From Achromobacter anxifer (GTDB lineage: Bacteria > Pseudomonadota > Gammaproteobacteria > Burkholderiales > Burkholderiaceae_B), in the NCBI RefSeq assembly GCF_903652925.1, contig NZ_CAHLAR010000002.1, forward strand, positions 434,001 through 498,000: DNA of 64,000 nt, in the 5' to 3' direction. The position numbers and the translations under genes were made by a program. Below, piece after piece: positions 10,101-19,979 of this stretch (positions are counted from its first letter, which is position 1; each line of letters opens with the position of its first letter). The notes under the pieces were generated by a model. It saw only the letters and a list, made by a program, of their open reading frames with translations, searched no databases and was not told the DNA's origin.

Positions 10101-12358
10101 TGATCGAGAAGATGGACGGCACCAAGGGCAAGCTGAAGTGGGGCGGCGACGCCGCCATGCGCGGCGATAGCAAGAGCCTGCCCAAGAAGGTCAAGCTGGT
10201 CGACCTGTTCTCGGGTCCGGTGACGCTGAATGCGCAGGGCGAGGCGGATATTCCGCTGGACCTGCCCGATTTCAACGGCACCCTGCGCCTGATGGCCGTG
10301 GCCTTCACGCCGGACAACTTCGGCAGCACCGACACCGAAATGGTGATCGCGGCGCCTATCGTGGCCGAGCTGAACACGCCGCGCTTCATCACGCCGGGAG
10401 ACCAGGCCGCGATCGCGCTGGACGTGACCAACATGAGCGGCGCCGAGCAGAAGGTGACGGTCAAGCTGGAAGCGCTGGACCCGGTGGCCATCGTCGACGG
10501 CGTCAAGACGGTGACGCTCAAGGACAAGCAGCGCGTCACGCTGCGTTTCACCGCCACCACCAGCGGTTCCTACGGTCTGGGCCTGATGCGCCTGACCGTG
10601 GACGGGCAGGGCGGCGCCAAGCCCGTGCACATCGTGCGCGAATCCGTGCTGCAGGTGCAGCCCGCCCATGCGGCCGAGCGTCAGGTTCGCCGCCTGCGCC
10701 TGAATCCGGGCGAATCGAACGCGCCGCAGGCGTCGTGGGTGGCTTCGTACTACCCGGATTCGACCACGGTCAGCATGACGGTCTCGAACCGCCCGCCGTT
10801 CAACGTCAATCGCCTGGTTGAAGGCCTGCTCAACTACCCCTACGGTTGCACCGAGCAGACCATCAGCGCGACCCTGCCTTGGGTCCTGATCGACGACGAC
10901 GCCGCCAAGCAGTTCGGCCTCAAGCCGCGCACGCAGGCCCAGCGCGAAGCCAAGGTGGCTGGCGCTATCGGCCGCCTGGCGGGCACGCGCAACGCTGTCG
11001 GTTCCTACAACCTGTGGAGCAGCTCGTCCACGCGCGACGTTTGGCTGACCGCCTACGCCGTCGGCTTCATGCAGGACGCCCGCGACAACGGTTTCGACGT
11101 GCCCGAGGCCGCGCTGGACCGTTCGCGCCAGTGGCTGCTGGAGCAGGTGCAGCAGAGCCCCGGCGCGTTCGGCACCTGGTCGGCCAATCTGAAGCGCAAC
11201 ATGGAATCGGGCCGCTACGACACCAGCGACCTCAACGTCCTGCGCGAGGATCATCGCCGCTTCGCCGGTCTGGCCACCGCCACGCTGGCGCTGGCGCGCG
11301 ACAAGAAGGCGCCGCTTTCGACCGTGCGCCAGCTGTACGACAACTACCAGGAGCGCGCGCGCTCGCCGCTGCCGCTGATCCAGCTGGCGGCCGCGTTCAA
11401 GCTGATGGGCGATGAAGGGCGCATGAAGTCCGCGCTCGACCAGGCCATGACGCGCGAGTACGGCCTCAACCCGCGCCGCAGCTCGACCTACTACTACGAC
11501 GAGTGGCTGGGCGACTACGGCAGCAGCGTGCGCGATTACGCGTTGGCCTATGCCATCGCCAGCAAGTACGAGCTGCACCATGAACGCCTGGAAAGCCTGC
11601 TTACGCAGCTGGGCAGCCGCCTGGGCAACCGTTCGTACCTGTCCACCCAGGAGCAGATGGCGCTGTTGCTGGCCGCCCGCGCCGTGGGCGGCGACAAGTC
11701 CACGCCCTGGTCCGCCACGCTGACGGTCAATGGCGTCGCCAAGCCGCTCAACGGCGGCAAGAGCGACCAGACCGTGTCGCTGACGGCGGCCGAGCTGGCC
11801 GGCACGCAGCTGACGAACGTCGGCACCCAGTCGCTGTTCGTCGAGTACGACATCCAGGGCAGCCCGACTGTCGCGCCTTCGCCGCGCAACGACATCATCC
11901 AGCTCAAGCGCGGCTGGTATCGTCCGGACGGCCGTCCTTGGGATGGCGGCACCCTGCAGACCGGCGACATGCTGGTGGTGTGGGTGCAGGCCAGCGCCAA
12001 CCAGAACATTCCGGATGGCTTGCTGGTGGACCGCGTGCCGGCGGGTTTTGAAGTCGAGAACCTGAACCTGTCGCAAAGTCCCGAGATGCAGGAATGGACG
12101 ATAGGCGGGCGCCGCGTGGCCGAAGCCATGTCCGATCCCAACATCAAGCACCGCGAGTTCCGCGACGACCGCTATGTGGCCGCGGTCTCGCTGGGACGCG
12201 GCAAGGTGGATGTGTTCTATCTGGTGCGCGTGGTGACGCCGGGCCGCTATTCGGTGCCGTCGACGGTGGCCGAAGACATGTACCGGCCGGAAATCCGGGG
12301 CGTAGGCGAGCAATGGAGCACGGTGGAAATCCGCGACCGCGGCGCCAAGCGTCCTTGA
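7139..12358 (+). CDS. yfhM: Bacterial alpha-2-macroglobulin (YfhM-like)
   Basis: Very large periplasmic protease-trap protein, 1739 aa. An N-terminal membrane helix (roughly residues 15-36, AWLATAGVVVLAGAIG) anchors it; there is no lipobox, unlike the E. coli lipoprotein YfhM. A proline/alanine-rich linker and a long series of macroglobulin domains follow. The thioester motif CTEQ is intact at Cys1237-Gln1240 (YPYGCTEQT), implying covalent trapping of attacking proteases. An acidic insertion (SSDDDDSGYDED) lies near residue 265. The start is uncertain: TTG at 7139 (AAGGAG about 14 bases upstream) or GTG at 7160 with a closer G-rich site. Its stop overlaps the pbpC start. The YfhM-PbpC pairing is a known one, thought to defend the cell wall when the outer membrane is breached. 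Confidence 0.93.
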   Translation: MSERGFTVSGKISKAWLATAGVVVLAGAIGVGWWMGKDRQPANPAPAVVSQPAAPAGGGDAKPALPASAVVGAADPFAALSCQPRQYNDRMALAVTFTQPVDAKAGLDSYLQVTDTGAASDKDTESDSGGDQPASVRTGDTAPKGKIVKGNWVVGENPRMVYFPYVQPQRSYAITVRAGLPGADGKVKLAEGSNCEVNTQAMPPSFYFASRGVVLPAGQNGGLPVATVNVPEVDVQFLRVSPERVPELFESVLGIGRNNSSSDDDDSGYDEDNWRYSDNRSLKGSVSNWDLDRLNTLTTSAYQGRFVTDDQPNRRHVTFLPVEGIKELQEPGIYIAVMSQPGRFRYEYQVTYFYVSDIGLHARRYSDRIEAYSVSLKSGTAISGAVFELVDGAGKSLAKAAADGQGHVRFDGNFANARVIRASRDKEMTVLALGEPALDLSEFDTGGHISRPNNLFVYAGRNLYRPGETFNVSVLPRDLDGRVLTPSPLTATIKRPDGRTVQTSLWQPKKDLPGYVERSIDLPLDAQTGTWMLELRVDPASRVPDTSWKFQVEEFLPERMKMALTSEQEVLTPEETLTVDVQGDYLYGAPAAGNRLLSSFQVKRDRFALPQQWPGFIFGDVADDTRRHFEELPEAALDDKGRGQLEVDPRTAGTHSPMKVRVSASLLESGGRPVVRSIERSVWPADRLIAVRPQFDSDVAREGAPASFEVLRVDAEGKIAPLAQAQMRLFREERQYYWRFDDQRGWNSGYTETDELVDSREIALNDRAQLTVPVKWGRYRLEIADPETGETMRYRFYAGWNAQDADSMGNRPDRVQMKLEGVPAKPGDSVKLTLTPPHDGQALITVEGDRMLWSTWVAVKATGTQVEIPIDKSWKRHDLYIAAAVFRPGSEGDRVTPARALGLTFLPIASADRKLDVKLTAAAKAEPETKTTVRVKVDGAQGKQATVTLSAVDVGILNINQYKTPDPLDYFFGKHRYAPELLDMYGKLIEKMDGTKGKLKWGGDAAMRGDSKSLPKKVKLVDLFSGPVTLNAQGEADIPLDLPDFNGTLRLMAVAFTPDNFGSTDTEMVIAAPIVAELNTPRFITPGDQAAIALDVTNMSGAEQKVTVKLEALDPVAIVDGVKTVTLKDKQRVTLRFTATTSGSYGLGLMRLTVDGQGGAKPVHIVRESVLQVQPAHAAERQVRRLRLNPGESNAPQASWVASYYPDSTTVSMTVSNRPPFNVNRLVEGLLNYPYGCTEQTISATLPWVLIDDDAAKQFGLKPRTQAQREAKVAGAIGRLAGTRNAVGSYNLWSSSSTRDVWLTAYAVGFMQDARDNGFDVPEAALDRSRQWLLEQVQQSPGAFGTWSANLKRNMESGRYDTSDLNVLREDHRRFAGLATATLALARDKKAPLSTVRQLYDNYQERARSPLPLIQLAAAFKLMGDEGRMKSALDQAMTREYGLNPRRSSTYYYDEWLGDYGSSVRDYALAYAIASKYELHHERLESLLTQLGSRLGNRSYLSTQEQMALLLAARAVGGDKSTPWSATLTVNGVAKPLNGGKSDQTVSLTAAELAGTQLTNVGTQSLFVEYDIQGSPTVAPSPRNDIIQLKRGWYRPDGRPWDGGTLQTGDMLVVWVQASANQNIPDGLLVDRVPAGFEVENLNLSQSPEMQEWTIGGRRVAEAMSDPNIKHREFRDDRYVAAVSLGRGKVDVFYLVRVVTPGRYSVPSTVAEDMYRPEIRGVGEQWSTVEIRDRGAKRP

Positions 12359-14577
12359 ACCCCGCCGCCACCCCCGTGGCGGGCGCCTCGCGCGCCCGCC
12401 GCTGGCGGCGGCGAGGAATCTTCGCGGCCAGCGCGTTGTTTGCGCTGGCCGCGTTGTTATTCACGCTGGACCGCCTCTATCCCCTGCCGCCGATCGATTC
12501 CGGCGGCGCGGCCGTGGTCGTGGCCGACGACGGCACGCCCCTGCGCAACTATCCCAGCCGCGACGGCATCTGGCGTTATCCGGTCAAGCCGGAACAGGTC
12601 TCCGAGCGCTATCTGGAAACGCTGTTGACCTACGAGGACCGTTGGTTCTTCTGGCACCCCGGCGTCAACCCGGTGGCGCTGGCGCGCGCCGGCTGGCAGT
12701 GGGCCACCAACCGCCGCATCGTGTCGGGCGGGTCCACCTTGACCATGCAGGTAGCGCGGCTTATCGATCCGCAATTGGCCGGCAAGCCCTCGCGCTCCAT
12801 GTCGGCCAAGCTGCGCCAGGCCTGGCGCGCCATTCAGCTGGAAATGCACTACAGCAAGGACGAGATCCTGTCGCTGTACCTGACCCATGCGCCCATGGGC
12901 GGCATCGTCGAAGGCGTGGAAATGGGTTCGCGCCTGTGGCTGGGCAAGCCGGCCCGCGACCTGAGCCAGGCGGAGGCGGCGATGCTGACGGCCTTGCCGC
13001 AGGCGCCGTCGCGATTGCGCCCGGACCGCCATCCCGAGGCTGCCCAGGCCGCGCGCGACAAGGTGCTGGACCGCATGGTCGAACTCGGACGCTGGACCCG
13101 GGCCGAAGTCGACGACGCCAAGATCGAGAACGTGATCGCGCCGCCCTTGCGGGCGCGCTGGTTGGCGCCGCTGGCCGCACAGAGGCTGCTGCAGGAGGCG
13201 GGCGGCCAGCGTTCCGGCAAACGGCGTCCGGGCGAACGGCCCGCCGTGGTCGTGTCCACGCTGGACGCGGACATGCAGGCCTCCGTGGAGCGCATGTTGC
13301 TGGACCGGGTGGACGGCCTGCCGCCCAAGGTGTCGATGGCCGTGCTGGTCATGGACAACGATACGCTGGAGGTCAAGGCCTATGCCGGGTCGGCGGACTT
13401 CTCCGACGACAGCCGCGCGGCGCATGTGGACATGGTGCGCGGCGTGCGTTCGCCCGGTTCCACGCTCAAACCCTTCCTGTATGCGCAGGCGCTGGACGAG
13501 GGCCTGATCCACTCCGAAAGCCTGCTGATGGACGCGCCGATGTCGTTCGGCGGCTACGCGCCGGGCAATTTCCAGGCGGCCTTCGCCGGGCCGATCAGCG
13601 TGGCGCAGGCCTTGCAGCGTTCGCTCAACGTGCCGGCGGTGGACCTGCTGGACCGCGTCGGCCCCAGCAGTTTCGCCTCGATGATGCTGGCGGGCGGGGT
13701 GCGGTTACGATTGCCCGCCGGCGCCGAACCCAACCTGAGCTTGATTTTGGGCGGGGGTGGCACCACATTGGAAGAATTGGTGGGCGCTTACCGGGCCTTG
13801 GCCCGGGGCGGCATCTCCGGACGGCCCCGCCTGCGGCCGGAGCAGCCGCGGGTCGAGTCCCGTATGATGAGTGCTGGGGCGGCCTGGATCGTCCGCGACA
13901 TTCTCGAAAGTGGCGGGCATCCGGATCGGCCGTTTTACCAGTCGGGCAGTCCGGCGCGCCAACTGGCCTGGAAAACCGGGACAAGCTTCGGCTTCCGGGA
14001 CGCCTGGGCCGTCGGAGTGACCGACAGATGGACGATGGGCGTCTGGGTCGGCCGGCCCGATGGAACGCCCAACCCGGGATTTTTCGGCGCCAACGTGGCG
14101 GCGCCGCTGCTGCAGGACATCGTGGCAGCCCTGCCGGAAGGCGCCCAGCAGGTCCGCGTCAGGCCCGAAACGGTGCAGGCAGCGGTAACGTGCTGGCCCT
14201 TGGGCTACAAGCTCGGCAGCGTGCCCTCCGGCGTATGTCCGGAGCAGCGCGCGGCCTGGATTTTGAATGACACGGCGCCGCCGTCGTTTGCCGGCTACGC
14301 CGATGCCTCGCAGGGACCTTTGCGCCTGGGCGGCGTGGCCAGCGGCTCGGTGCTGCGGCCCGTGCCGGGCGCAAGCCAGGTGGCGCTGGATGTGGATGTG
14401 CAGGGCGCCGAAGGCGAAGTATGGTGGATGCTGGACGGGCGCGTGGTCGGCCACGGCGCGTCGGGTCATCCGTTTAAATTAGTGCTGGCCGCGGATGGCC
14501 GGTATACGCTAACCGTCATGGATGCACAAGGCCGCCACGACAGAGTGGTTTTTGAAATCGCTGGTGTTACGCCATGA
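12355..14577 (+). CDS. pbpC: Penicillin-binding protein 1C
   Basis: Bifunctional peptidoglycan glycosyltransferase/transpeptidase-like protein of about 740 aa. After a membrane anchor (about residues 20-40) comes the GT51 domain with EDRWFFWHPGVNPVALARA and GGSTLTMQVARL. The transpeptidase domain has SxxK at Ser369-Lys372 (SPGSTLKPF), SLN (QRSLNVPAV) and KTGTS. A C-terminal beta-sandwich domain typical of PbpC ends the protein. The TTG at 12355 overlaps the preceding stop as TTGA, suggesting translational coupling to the macroglobulin gene; a GTG 7 codons in is an alternative. Confidence 0.93.
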   Translation: MNPAATPVAGASRARRWRRRGIFAASALFALAALLFTLDRLYPLPPIDSGGAAVVVADDGTPLRNYPSRDGIWRYPVKPEQVSERYLETLLTYEDRWFFWHPGVNPVALARAGWQWATNRRIVSGGSTLTMQVARLIDPQLAGKPSRSMSAKLRQAWRAIQLEMHYSKDEILSLYLTHAPMGGIVEGVEMGSRLWLGKPARDLSQAEAAMLTALPQAPSRLRPDRHPEAAQAARDKVLDRMVELGRWTRAEVDDAKIENVIAPPLRARWLAPLAAQRLLQEAGGQRSGKRRPGERPAVVVSTLDADMQASVERMLLDRVDGLPPKVSMAVLVMDNDTLEVKAYAGSADFSDDSRAAHVDMVRGVRSPGSTLKPFLYAQALDEGLIHSESLLMDAPMSFGGYAPGNFQAAFAGPISVAQALQRSLNVPAVDLLDRVGPSSFASMMLAGGVRLRLPAGAEPNLSLILGGGGTTLEELVGAYRALARGGISGRPRLRPEQPRVESRMMSAGAAWIVRDILESGGHPDRPFYQSGSPARQLAWKTGTSFGFRDAWAVGVTDRWTMGVWVGRPDGTPNPGFFGANVAAPLLQDIVAALPEGAQQVRVRPETVQAAVTCWPLGYKLGSVPSGVCPEQRAAWILNDTAPPSFAGYADASQGPLRLGGVASGSVLRPVPGASQVALDVDVQGAEGEVWWMLDGRVVGHGASGHPFKLVLAADGRYTLTVMDAQGRHDRVVFEIAGVTP

Positions 14578-14632
14578 TCGGCATAGAATATGAATCGTGT
14601 ATTTGCCCGCTTCGATGCGTTACGGAGGAAGC

Positions 14633-16945
14633 GTGATTTCTCAAGAGCTTGAAGTCAGCCTGCATATGGCTTTCGTCGAGGCCCGTTCGGCCCGGCATGA
14701 ATTTATTACCGTCGAGCATCTGCTGCTGGCGTTGCTCGACAACGCATCGGCCGTGGAAGTGCTGCGCGCCTGCGCTGCCAATCTGGATGACTTGCGGCGC
14801 AACCTGCGCCAGTTCGTTTCGGAGAACACCCCGGTGATCCCGAGCGGCGCCGAGGTCGACACGCAACCCACACTGGGATTCCAGCGCGTGATCCAGCGCG
14901 CGATCATGCACGTGTCCGCCGGCGGCACCGGCAAGAAGCCGGTAACTGGCGCCAATGTGCTCGTGGCCATATTCGGCGAAAAGGATTCGCATGCTGTGTA
15001 CTACCTGCAACAGCAGGGCGTGACGCGGCTGGACGTTGTCAATTTTCTGTCGCATGGCATTACCAAACAGCCTCAGGTGGAGTCCGCCGCCGTGCAGAAA
15101 GAGCAGCAGACCAATGGCGAAGAACAGGGCGACTCGCGTCAGTCGCCGCTGGACCAATACGCCACCGACCTGAACGCCGCCGCGTTGGCGGGCCGCATCG
15201 ATCCCCTCATCGGACGCGAGCACGAAGTCGAGCGCGTGATCCAGGTGCTGTGCCGCCGCCGCAAGAACAATCCCTTGCTGGTCGGAGAGGCCGGCGTGGG
15301 CAAGACGGCGATCGCCGAAGGCCTGGCCTGGCGCATCACCCGTGGCGAAGTGCCTGAAATCCTGCAGGCCGCCCAGGTCTATTCGTTGGACATGGGCGCC
15401 TTGCTGGCCGGCACCAAGTACCGCGGCGACTTCGAGCAGCGCCTGAAGGGTGTGCTCAAGCAGATCCGAGGCAATCCGGACGCCATTCTGTTCATCGACG
15501 AAATCCATACGCTGATCGGCGCCGGTTCGGCGTCGGGCGGCACGCTGGACGCCTCCAATCTGCTGAAGCCGGCCCTGTCTTCGGGCCAGCTCAAGTGCAT
15601 CGGCGCCACCACCTACACCGAATACCGCGGCGTCTTTGAAAAGGACCACGCGCTGTCGCGCCGCTTCCAGAAGATCGACGTGGCCGAACCCAGCGTCGAG
15701 CAGACCGTGCAGATCCTGCGCGGCCTGAAGAGCCGCTTCGAGGAACACCACAGCGTGCGCTATTCGGCCGCTGCGCTGTCGGCCGCCGCCGAACTGTCGG
15801 CGCGCTTCATCAACGACCGCCACTTGCCGGACAAGGCCATCGACGTGATCGACGAGGCCGGCGCCGCACAGCGCCTGCTGCCGCGTTCGCGCCAGAAGAA
15901 GGTGATCGGCAAGGTGGACATCGAAAACATCGTGTCCAAGATCGCGCGCATTCCGCCGCAGTCCGTCTCCAACGACGACCGCAGCAAGCTCGCGACGCTG
16001 GACCGCGACCTGAAGACCGTGGTCTTCGGCCAGGACAATGCCATCGAGGCCCTGTCCGCCGCCATCAAGATGGCGCGCTCGGGTCTGGGCAAGCCGGAAA
16101 AGCCGATCGGCGCCTTCCTGTTCTCGGGCCCCACCGGCGTGGGCAAGACCGAGGTCGCGCGCCAGCTGGCCTTCACGCTGGGCGTGGAGCTGCTGCGTTT
16201 CGATATGTCCGAATACATGGAGCGCCATGCGGTGTCGCGCCTGATCGGCGCGCCTCCGGGCTATGTCGGCTTCGACCAGGGCGGCCTGCTGACGGAAGCC
16301 ATCACCAAGCAGCCGCACTGCGTGCTGCTGCTCGATGAAATCGAAAAGGCGCACCCGGACGTGTTCAACATCCTGCTGCAGGTCATGGACCACGGCACGC
16401 TGACCGACAACAACGGCCGTAAGGCGGACTTCCGCAACGTCATCCTCATCATGACGACCAACGCGGGCGCCGAAACCTTGAACCGTCCGTCCATCGGTTT
16501 CGCGAATTCGCGCGTGGTGGGCGACGAAATGGCGGAAATCCGCCGCATGTTCACACCCGAGTTCCGCAACCGGCTGGATGCGATCATCCCGTTTGCGCCG
16601 CTGGACCGCGAAATCATCCTGCGCGTGGTGGACAAGTTCCTCATGCAGCTGGAAGACCAATTGCACGAGCGGCGCGTGGAAGCCATCTTCACCACGGGTC
16701 TGCGCGAGCATCTCGCCAAGGAAGGGTTCGATCCGCTGATGGGCGCACGCCCCATGCAGCGCCTCATCCAGGACACCATCCGGCGCGCGCTGGCCGACGA
16801 GCTGCTGTTCGGCAAGCTGGTCGACGGCGGCACGGTCACGGTGGATCTGGACGAGGAAGGCAAGGTCAAGCTGGACTTCGACGAGAACGGCAAGCCGCCC
16901 TCGTCGGATGCTCCTGACAAGCAGGAAGTCGAATTGGTCGACTAG
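14633..16945 (+). CDS. clpA: ClpA, ATPase subunit of ClpAP
   Basis: AAA+ unfoldase of 770 aa that feeds substrates to ClpP and partners ClpS. An N-terminal double-Clp domain precedes two ATPase modules. Walker A sites are GEAGVGKT (Lys224) and GPTGVGKT (Lys505); Walker B sites are ILFIDEIHT and [13 protein letters not shown]. An IGF tripeptide (SIGFANSR) sits where ClpP-binding loops occur. The GTG start at 14633 is chosen because GGAGGAAGC immediately precedes it and it gives the ClpA-like N-terminus [13 protein letters not shown]. It is 55 bases after pbpC, with pqiA starting 8 bases beyond its stop. Confidence 0.96.
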   Translation: MISQELEVSLHMAFVEARSARHEFITVEHLLLALLDNASAVEVLRACAANLDDLRRNLRQFVSENTPVIPSGAEVDTQPTLGFQRVIQRAIMHVSAGGTGKKPVTGANVLVAIFGEKDSHAVYYLQQQGVTRLDVVNFLSHGITKQPQVESAAVQKEQQTNGEEQGDSRQSPLDQYATDLNAAALAGRIDPLIGREHEVERVIQVLCRRRKNNPLLVGEAGVGKTAIAEGLAWRITRGEVPEILQAAQVYSLDMGALLAGTKYRGDFEQRLKGVLKQIRGNPDAILFIDEIHTLIGAGSASGGTLDASNLLKPALSSGQLKCIGATTYTEYRGVFEKDHALSRRFQKIDVAEPSVEQTVQILRGLKSRFEEHHSVRYSAAALSAAAELSARFINDRHLPDKAIDVIDEAGAAQRLLPRSRQKKVIGKVDIENIVSKIARIPPQSVSNDDRSKLATLDRDLKTVVFGQDNAIEALSAAIKMARSGLGKPEKPIGAFLFSGPTGVGKTEVARQLAFTLGVELLRFDMSEYMERHAVSRLIGAPPGYVGFDQGGLLTEAITKQPHCVLLLDEIEKAHPDVFNILLQVMDHGTLTDNNGRKADFRNVILIMTTNAGAETLNRPSIGFANSRVVGDEMAEIRRMFTPEFRNRLDAIIPFAPLDREIILRVVDKFLMQLEDQLHERRVEAIFTTGLREHLAKEGFDPLMGARPMQRLIQDTIRRALADELLFGKLVDGGTVTVDLDEEGKVKLDFDENGKPPSSDAPDKQEVELVD

Positions 16946-16953
16946 GGTTCTCA

Positions 16954-18261
16954 ATGACCGCGGACCGCCAGCCGCTGATCGAGTGCGAACACTGCGCAAG
17001 CATCTATCGCCGGCATCAGCTTGAACCTGGCGAGACCGCCAATTGCGCCCGCTGCGGCGCCATCTTGTGGCGTTACAGCGGGCTTACTTTGTCCAATTGG
17101 TTGGCGCTCGCCATCGCCGCCCTGATCGTGTTCGGGGTCGCGAACGCCTATCCTGTCGCCTCCATGTCCGTGCAGGGCATGACGCAGCAGGCATCATTGC
17201 TGGACGCCGTTTCCATTACCTGGCGCCAGGACCACTGGGTCGTCGCCCTGATGACGGGCGCTGCGGGTTTCGCGCTGCCGATGCTGCAGCTGACCGTGCT
17301 GCTGTGGGTGCTGGGCCTATTGTCCCGCGGTCGTGAGCCCGCGGGCTTTCGCACTGCGATGCGCTTGCTGGGCGTGTTGCGGCCCTGGTGCATGATTCCC
17401 GTGTTCCTGCTGGGCGTGCTGGTGGCGGTGGTGAAGCTGGCCGGCATGGCGGCGGTGTCCCCGGGCGTCGGGCTGGCCGCATTCGGCGCGCTGACCGTCC
17501 TGCTGACCATGCTGGGCCGCCTGTCGCCGCACGTGCTGTGGCGCTATGCGGAAACCGTGGGTGTGGTGCCGGTGCACGTACCGCAAACCTCGCCCGATAC
17601 GGTGCTTACCGGCTGCCATGTTTGCGGTCAGGTGCAGGCGCTGCCGCGCGACGCCGATCCTGAAGAAGAGCACCACTGCGTGCGCTGCGATGCGCTGGTG
17701 CATTACCGCAAGCCGGACCATCTGGCCCGCACCTGGGCGCTGCTGCTGGCGGCCGTGGTGTTCTACATCCCCGCCAACGTGCTGCCGGTGATGCAGGTCA
17801 ATTCGGTCTTGGGCAACAGCGCCCACACCATCCTGGGCGGCGTGGTCGAGCTCTGGGACATGGGTTCCTGGGACATCGCGCTGATCGTCTTCATCGCCAG
17901 CGTGGCCGTGCCGCTGACCAAGCTGCTTGCGCTGATCCTGCTGCTGCTGACCGAACAGTGGCGCAGCACCACCAACCTGCGTCCGCGGACGCGCTTGTAT
18001 CAAATGGTTGAGTTCATCGGCCAGTGGTCGATGCTGGATGTTTTTGTCGTTATATTGCTGGCGGCGCTGGCGGATTTCCAGGGCTTGATGGAGATCAGCG
18101 CCGGAGCGGGCGCGGCGGCCTTCGGCGTGGTCGTGATCCTGACCATGCTGTCGGCCATGAGTTTCGACCTGCGCCGCAGCTGGGACCTTGAAGAACAAAG
18201 TGAAATAGAATCGGCGCAGGTTGACGGCCGGCACGAGCCGGCGCCCGCCGCCGGCAAGTAA
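16954..18261 (+). CDS. pqiA: PqiA, inner-membrane partner of the PqiB MCE complex
   Basis: Polytopic inner-membrane protein of 435 aa, formed of two similar halves. Each half begins with a zinc-ribbon-like cysteine set (CEHC...CARC near residues 11-34; CHVC...CVRC near 222-245) followed by four predicted membrane helices. PqiA works with the MCE protein PqiB and lipoprotein PqiC in a trans-envelope lipid-transport bridge. The three genes are consecutive here, and pqiA begins 8 bases after clpA, so some read-through from clpA is likely. Confidence 0.92.
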   Translation: MTADRQPLIECEHCASIYRRHQLEPGETANCARCGAILWRYSGLTLSNWLALAIAALIVFGVANAYPVASMSVQGMTQQASLLDAVSITWRQDHWVVALMTGAAGFALPMLQLTVLLWVLGLLSRGREPAGFRTAMRLLGVLRPWCMIPVFLLGVLVAVVKLAGMAAVSPGVGLAAFGALTVLLTMLGRLSPHVLWRYAETVGVVPVHVPQTSPDTVLTGCHVCGQVQALPRDADPEEEHHCVRCDALVHYRKPDHLARTWALLLAAVVFYIPANVLPVMQVNSVLGNSAHTILGGVVELWDMGSWDIALIVFIASVAVPLTKLLALILLLLTEQWRSTTNLRPRTRLYQMVEFIGQWSMLDVFVVILLAALADFQGLMEISAGAGAAAFGVVVILTMLSAMSFDLRRSWDLEEQSEIESAQVDGRHEPAPAAGK

Positions 18262-18310
18262 ATGGGCTAGGGAGCGCCGCGGCTCCCGTCCACGAATTAA
18301 GGAAGAGTAG

Positions 18311-19975
18311 ATGTCCGAGCAAGCACCCGGATCCGGTGAAGAGAAGTTCGCGTCACCGGTCATCTCGCGCAAGGAGAAAAGCCGGATTTCGTGGATCTGG
18401 CTGGTGCCCATCGTCGCGGCCCTGATGGGGCTGTCGCTGGTCATCCGGACCTGGATGCAGGCCGGACCGGACATCTCCATTTCGTTCAACACCGCCGAAG
18501 GGCTGGAAGTCGGCAAGACCCAGCTGCGCTACAAGGACGTCACCATCGGCACGGTGCGGGCCATCGGCTTCAACGATGACCGCAGCAAGGTGGTGGTGCA
18601 GGCGGAACTGTCCAAGGACGTTTCGGACCTGGCGCGCGAAGGCACCAACTTCTGGGTGGTGCGGCCGCGCCTGGACGTGAGCGGCGTGTCCGGGCTGGGC
18701 ACGCTGCTGTCGGGCGCCTATATCGGCGTGGACGCGGTGGAAGGCAAGAACGGCGTCAACAAGGCCACCAAGCTGCATTTCGAGGGCCTGGAAGTCCCGC
18801 CCGCGGTCACGCACGACCGCGCCGGCAAGCGCTTCAAGCTCAAGGCGTCCGACCTGGGATCGCTGGACATCGGTTCGCCGGTGTACTTCCGCCGCATCAA
18901 TGTGGGCCGCGTGATCGGCTACGCGCTCGACGAGACCGGCAAGGCCGTGAACGTCGAGGTGTTCGTGGACGCGCCCAACGACAAGTTCGTGACTCAGGGA
19001 TCGCGTTTCTGGAATGCCAGCGGCGTGGACTTCAGCGTCAATGCGGATGGGCTCAAGGTGCGCACCCAGTCGCTGGTCTCGATGGCGGTGGGGGGCGTTG
19101 CGTTCGAACCGGTCCTGACCGCGCGCGATTCGAGCAAACAGGCGCAGGCTGACGCCCAGTTCGACCTCTACCCGACCGAAGCGGCCGCCAAGGCCAACCC
19201 GGACGGCGAGGCCAATCCGATCCGCATGCGTTTCGACCAGTCCATCCGCGGCCTGGCGGTAGGCGCTCCGGTTGACTTCAGCGGCATCACGCTGGGCAAC
19301 GTCACGCAGATCAACATGGACTTCGATCCGGTCGCCAAGCGCTTCTATGCGCTGGTGGATGCCACGCTGTATCCGGAGCGTCTGGGCCGGGTGTTCGAAG
19401 AGGTGCGCGAGCGCGCCGCCAAGGAGGGCGACGTCGCTGGCAACCGTCTGCTGGCCGCCATGATCAAGCACGGCCTGCGTGCGCAGCTGCGCACGTCCAA
19501 TCTGCTGACCGGCCAGCTCTACGTGGCGCTGGACGACTTCCCGCATGCCAAACCGGTCGATTTCCAGATGACCGACCCGCCCATGATTCCGACGGTGCCG
19601 GGCAATCTCGATCAGTTGCAGCAGCAGATCAGCAACATCGTCGCCAAGGTCGAGAAGATTCCGTTCGACAAGATCGGCGAGGACCTGCGCACCACGCTGG
19701 CCAGCACCTCCAAGCTGATGAACCGCCTGGACAAGCAGGTCGCGCCCGAAGCCCAGAACATGCTCAAGCAGGCCAAGGAATCGATGGCGCAGGTCAACGC
19801 GCTGCTGGCTTCCGATTCGTCCCTGCCGGTCAATGCCGAGAAGGCGATGCAGGAGCTGGCGCGCGCGGCGCGTTCGCTGCGCGCCCTGGCCGACTTCCTG
19901 CAATCCAATCCCGAGGCCTTGCTGCGCGGCCGCGGCCCAGACCCGATCCCCGGCGCCGGTCCTGTCAGGAACTGA
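18311..19975 (+). CDS. pqiB: PqiB, MCE-domain lipid-transport protein
   Basis: Membrane-anchored periplasmic MCE protein, 554 aa. One N-terminal helix (about residues 28-48) is followed by MCE domains that begin at ISISFNTAEGLEVGKTQLRYKDV, recur at KLKASDLGSLDIGSPVYFR, and again at IRMRFDQSIRGLAVGAPVDF, so three domains as in E. coli PqiB. The C-terminal helical segment (residues about 430-530) is the coiled coil expected to form the tunnel through the periplasm. Its ribosome site is AAGGAAGAG, and pqiC follows 4 bases after the stop. Confidence 0.93.
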   Translation: MSEQAPGSGEEKFASPVISRKEKSRISWIWLVPIVAALMGLSLVIRTWMQAGPDISISFNTAEGLEVGKTQLRYKDVTIGTVRAIGFNDDRSKVVVQAELSKDVSDLAREGTNFWVVRPRLDVSGVSGLGTLLSGAYIGVDAVEGKNGVNKATKLHFEGLEVPPAVTHDRAGKRFKLKASDLGSLDIGSPVYFRRINVGRVIGYALDETGKAVNVEVFVDAPNDKFVTQGSRFWNASGVDFSVNADGLKVRTQSLVSMAVGGVAFEPVLTARDSSKQAQADAQFDLYPTEAAAKANPDGEANPIRMRFDQSIRGLAVGAPVDFSGITLGNVTQINMDFDPVAKRFYALVDATLYPERLGRVFEEVRERAAKEGDVAGNRLLAAMIKHGLRAQLRTSNLLTGQLYVALDDFPHAKPVDFQMTDPPMIPTVPGNLDQLQQQISNIVAKVEKIPFDKIGEDLRTTLASTSKLMNRLDKQVAPEAQNMLKQAKESMAQVNALLASDSSLPVNAEKAMQELARAARSLRALADFLQSNPEALLRGRGPDPIPGAGPVRN

Positions 19976-19979
19976 ACCC

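Noticed and set aside
7097-12313. 1738-codon open frame on the minus strand
   Set aside because: It is antisense to the alpha-2-macroglobulin gene, whose product has recognisable domains and the thioester motif. The antisense product is a low-complexity His/Arg/Gly/Ala-rich chain typical of GC-rich shadow frames.
14567-16999. 810-codon open frame opposite clpA
   Set aside because: Shadow frame; the plus strand encodes an intact ClpA with both Walker motif sets.
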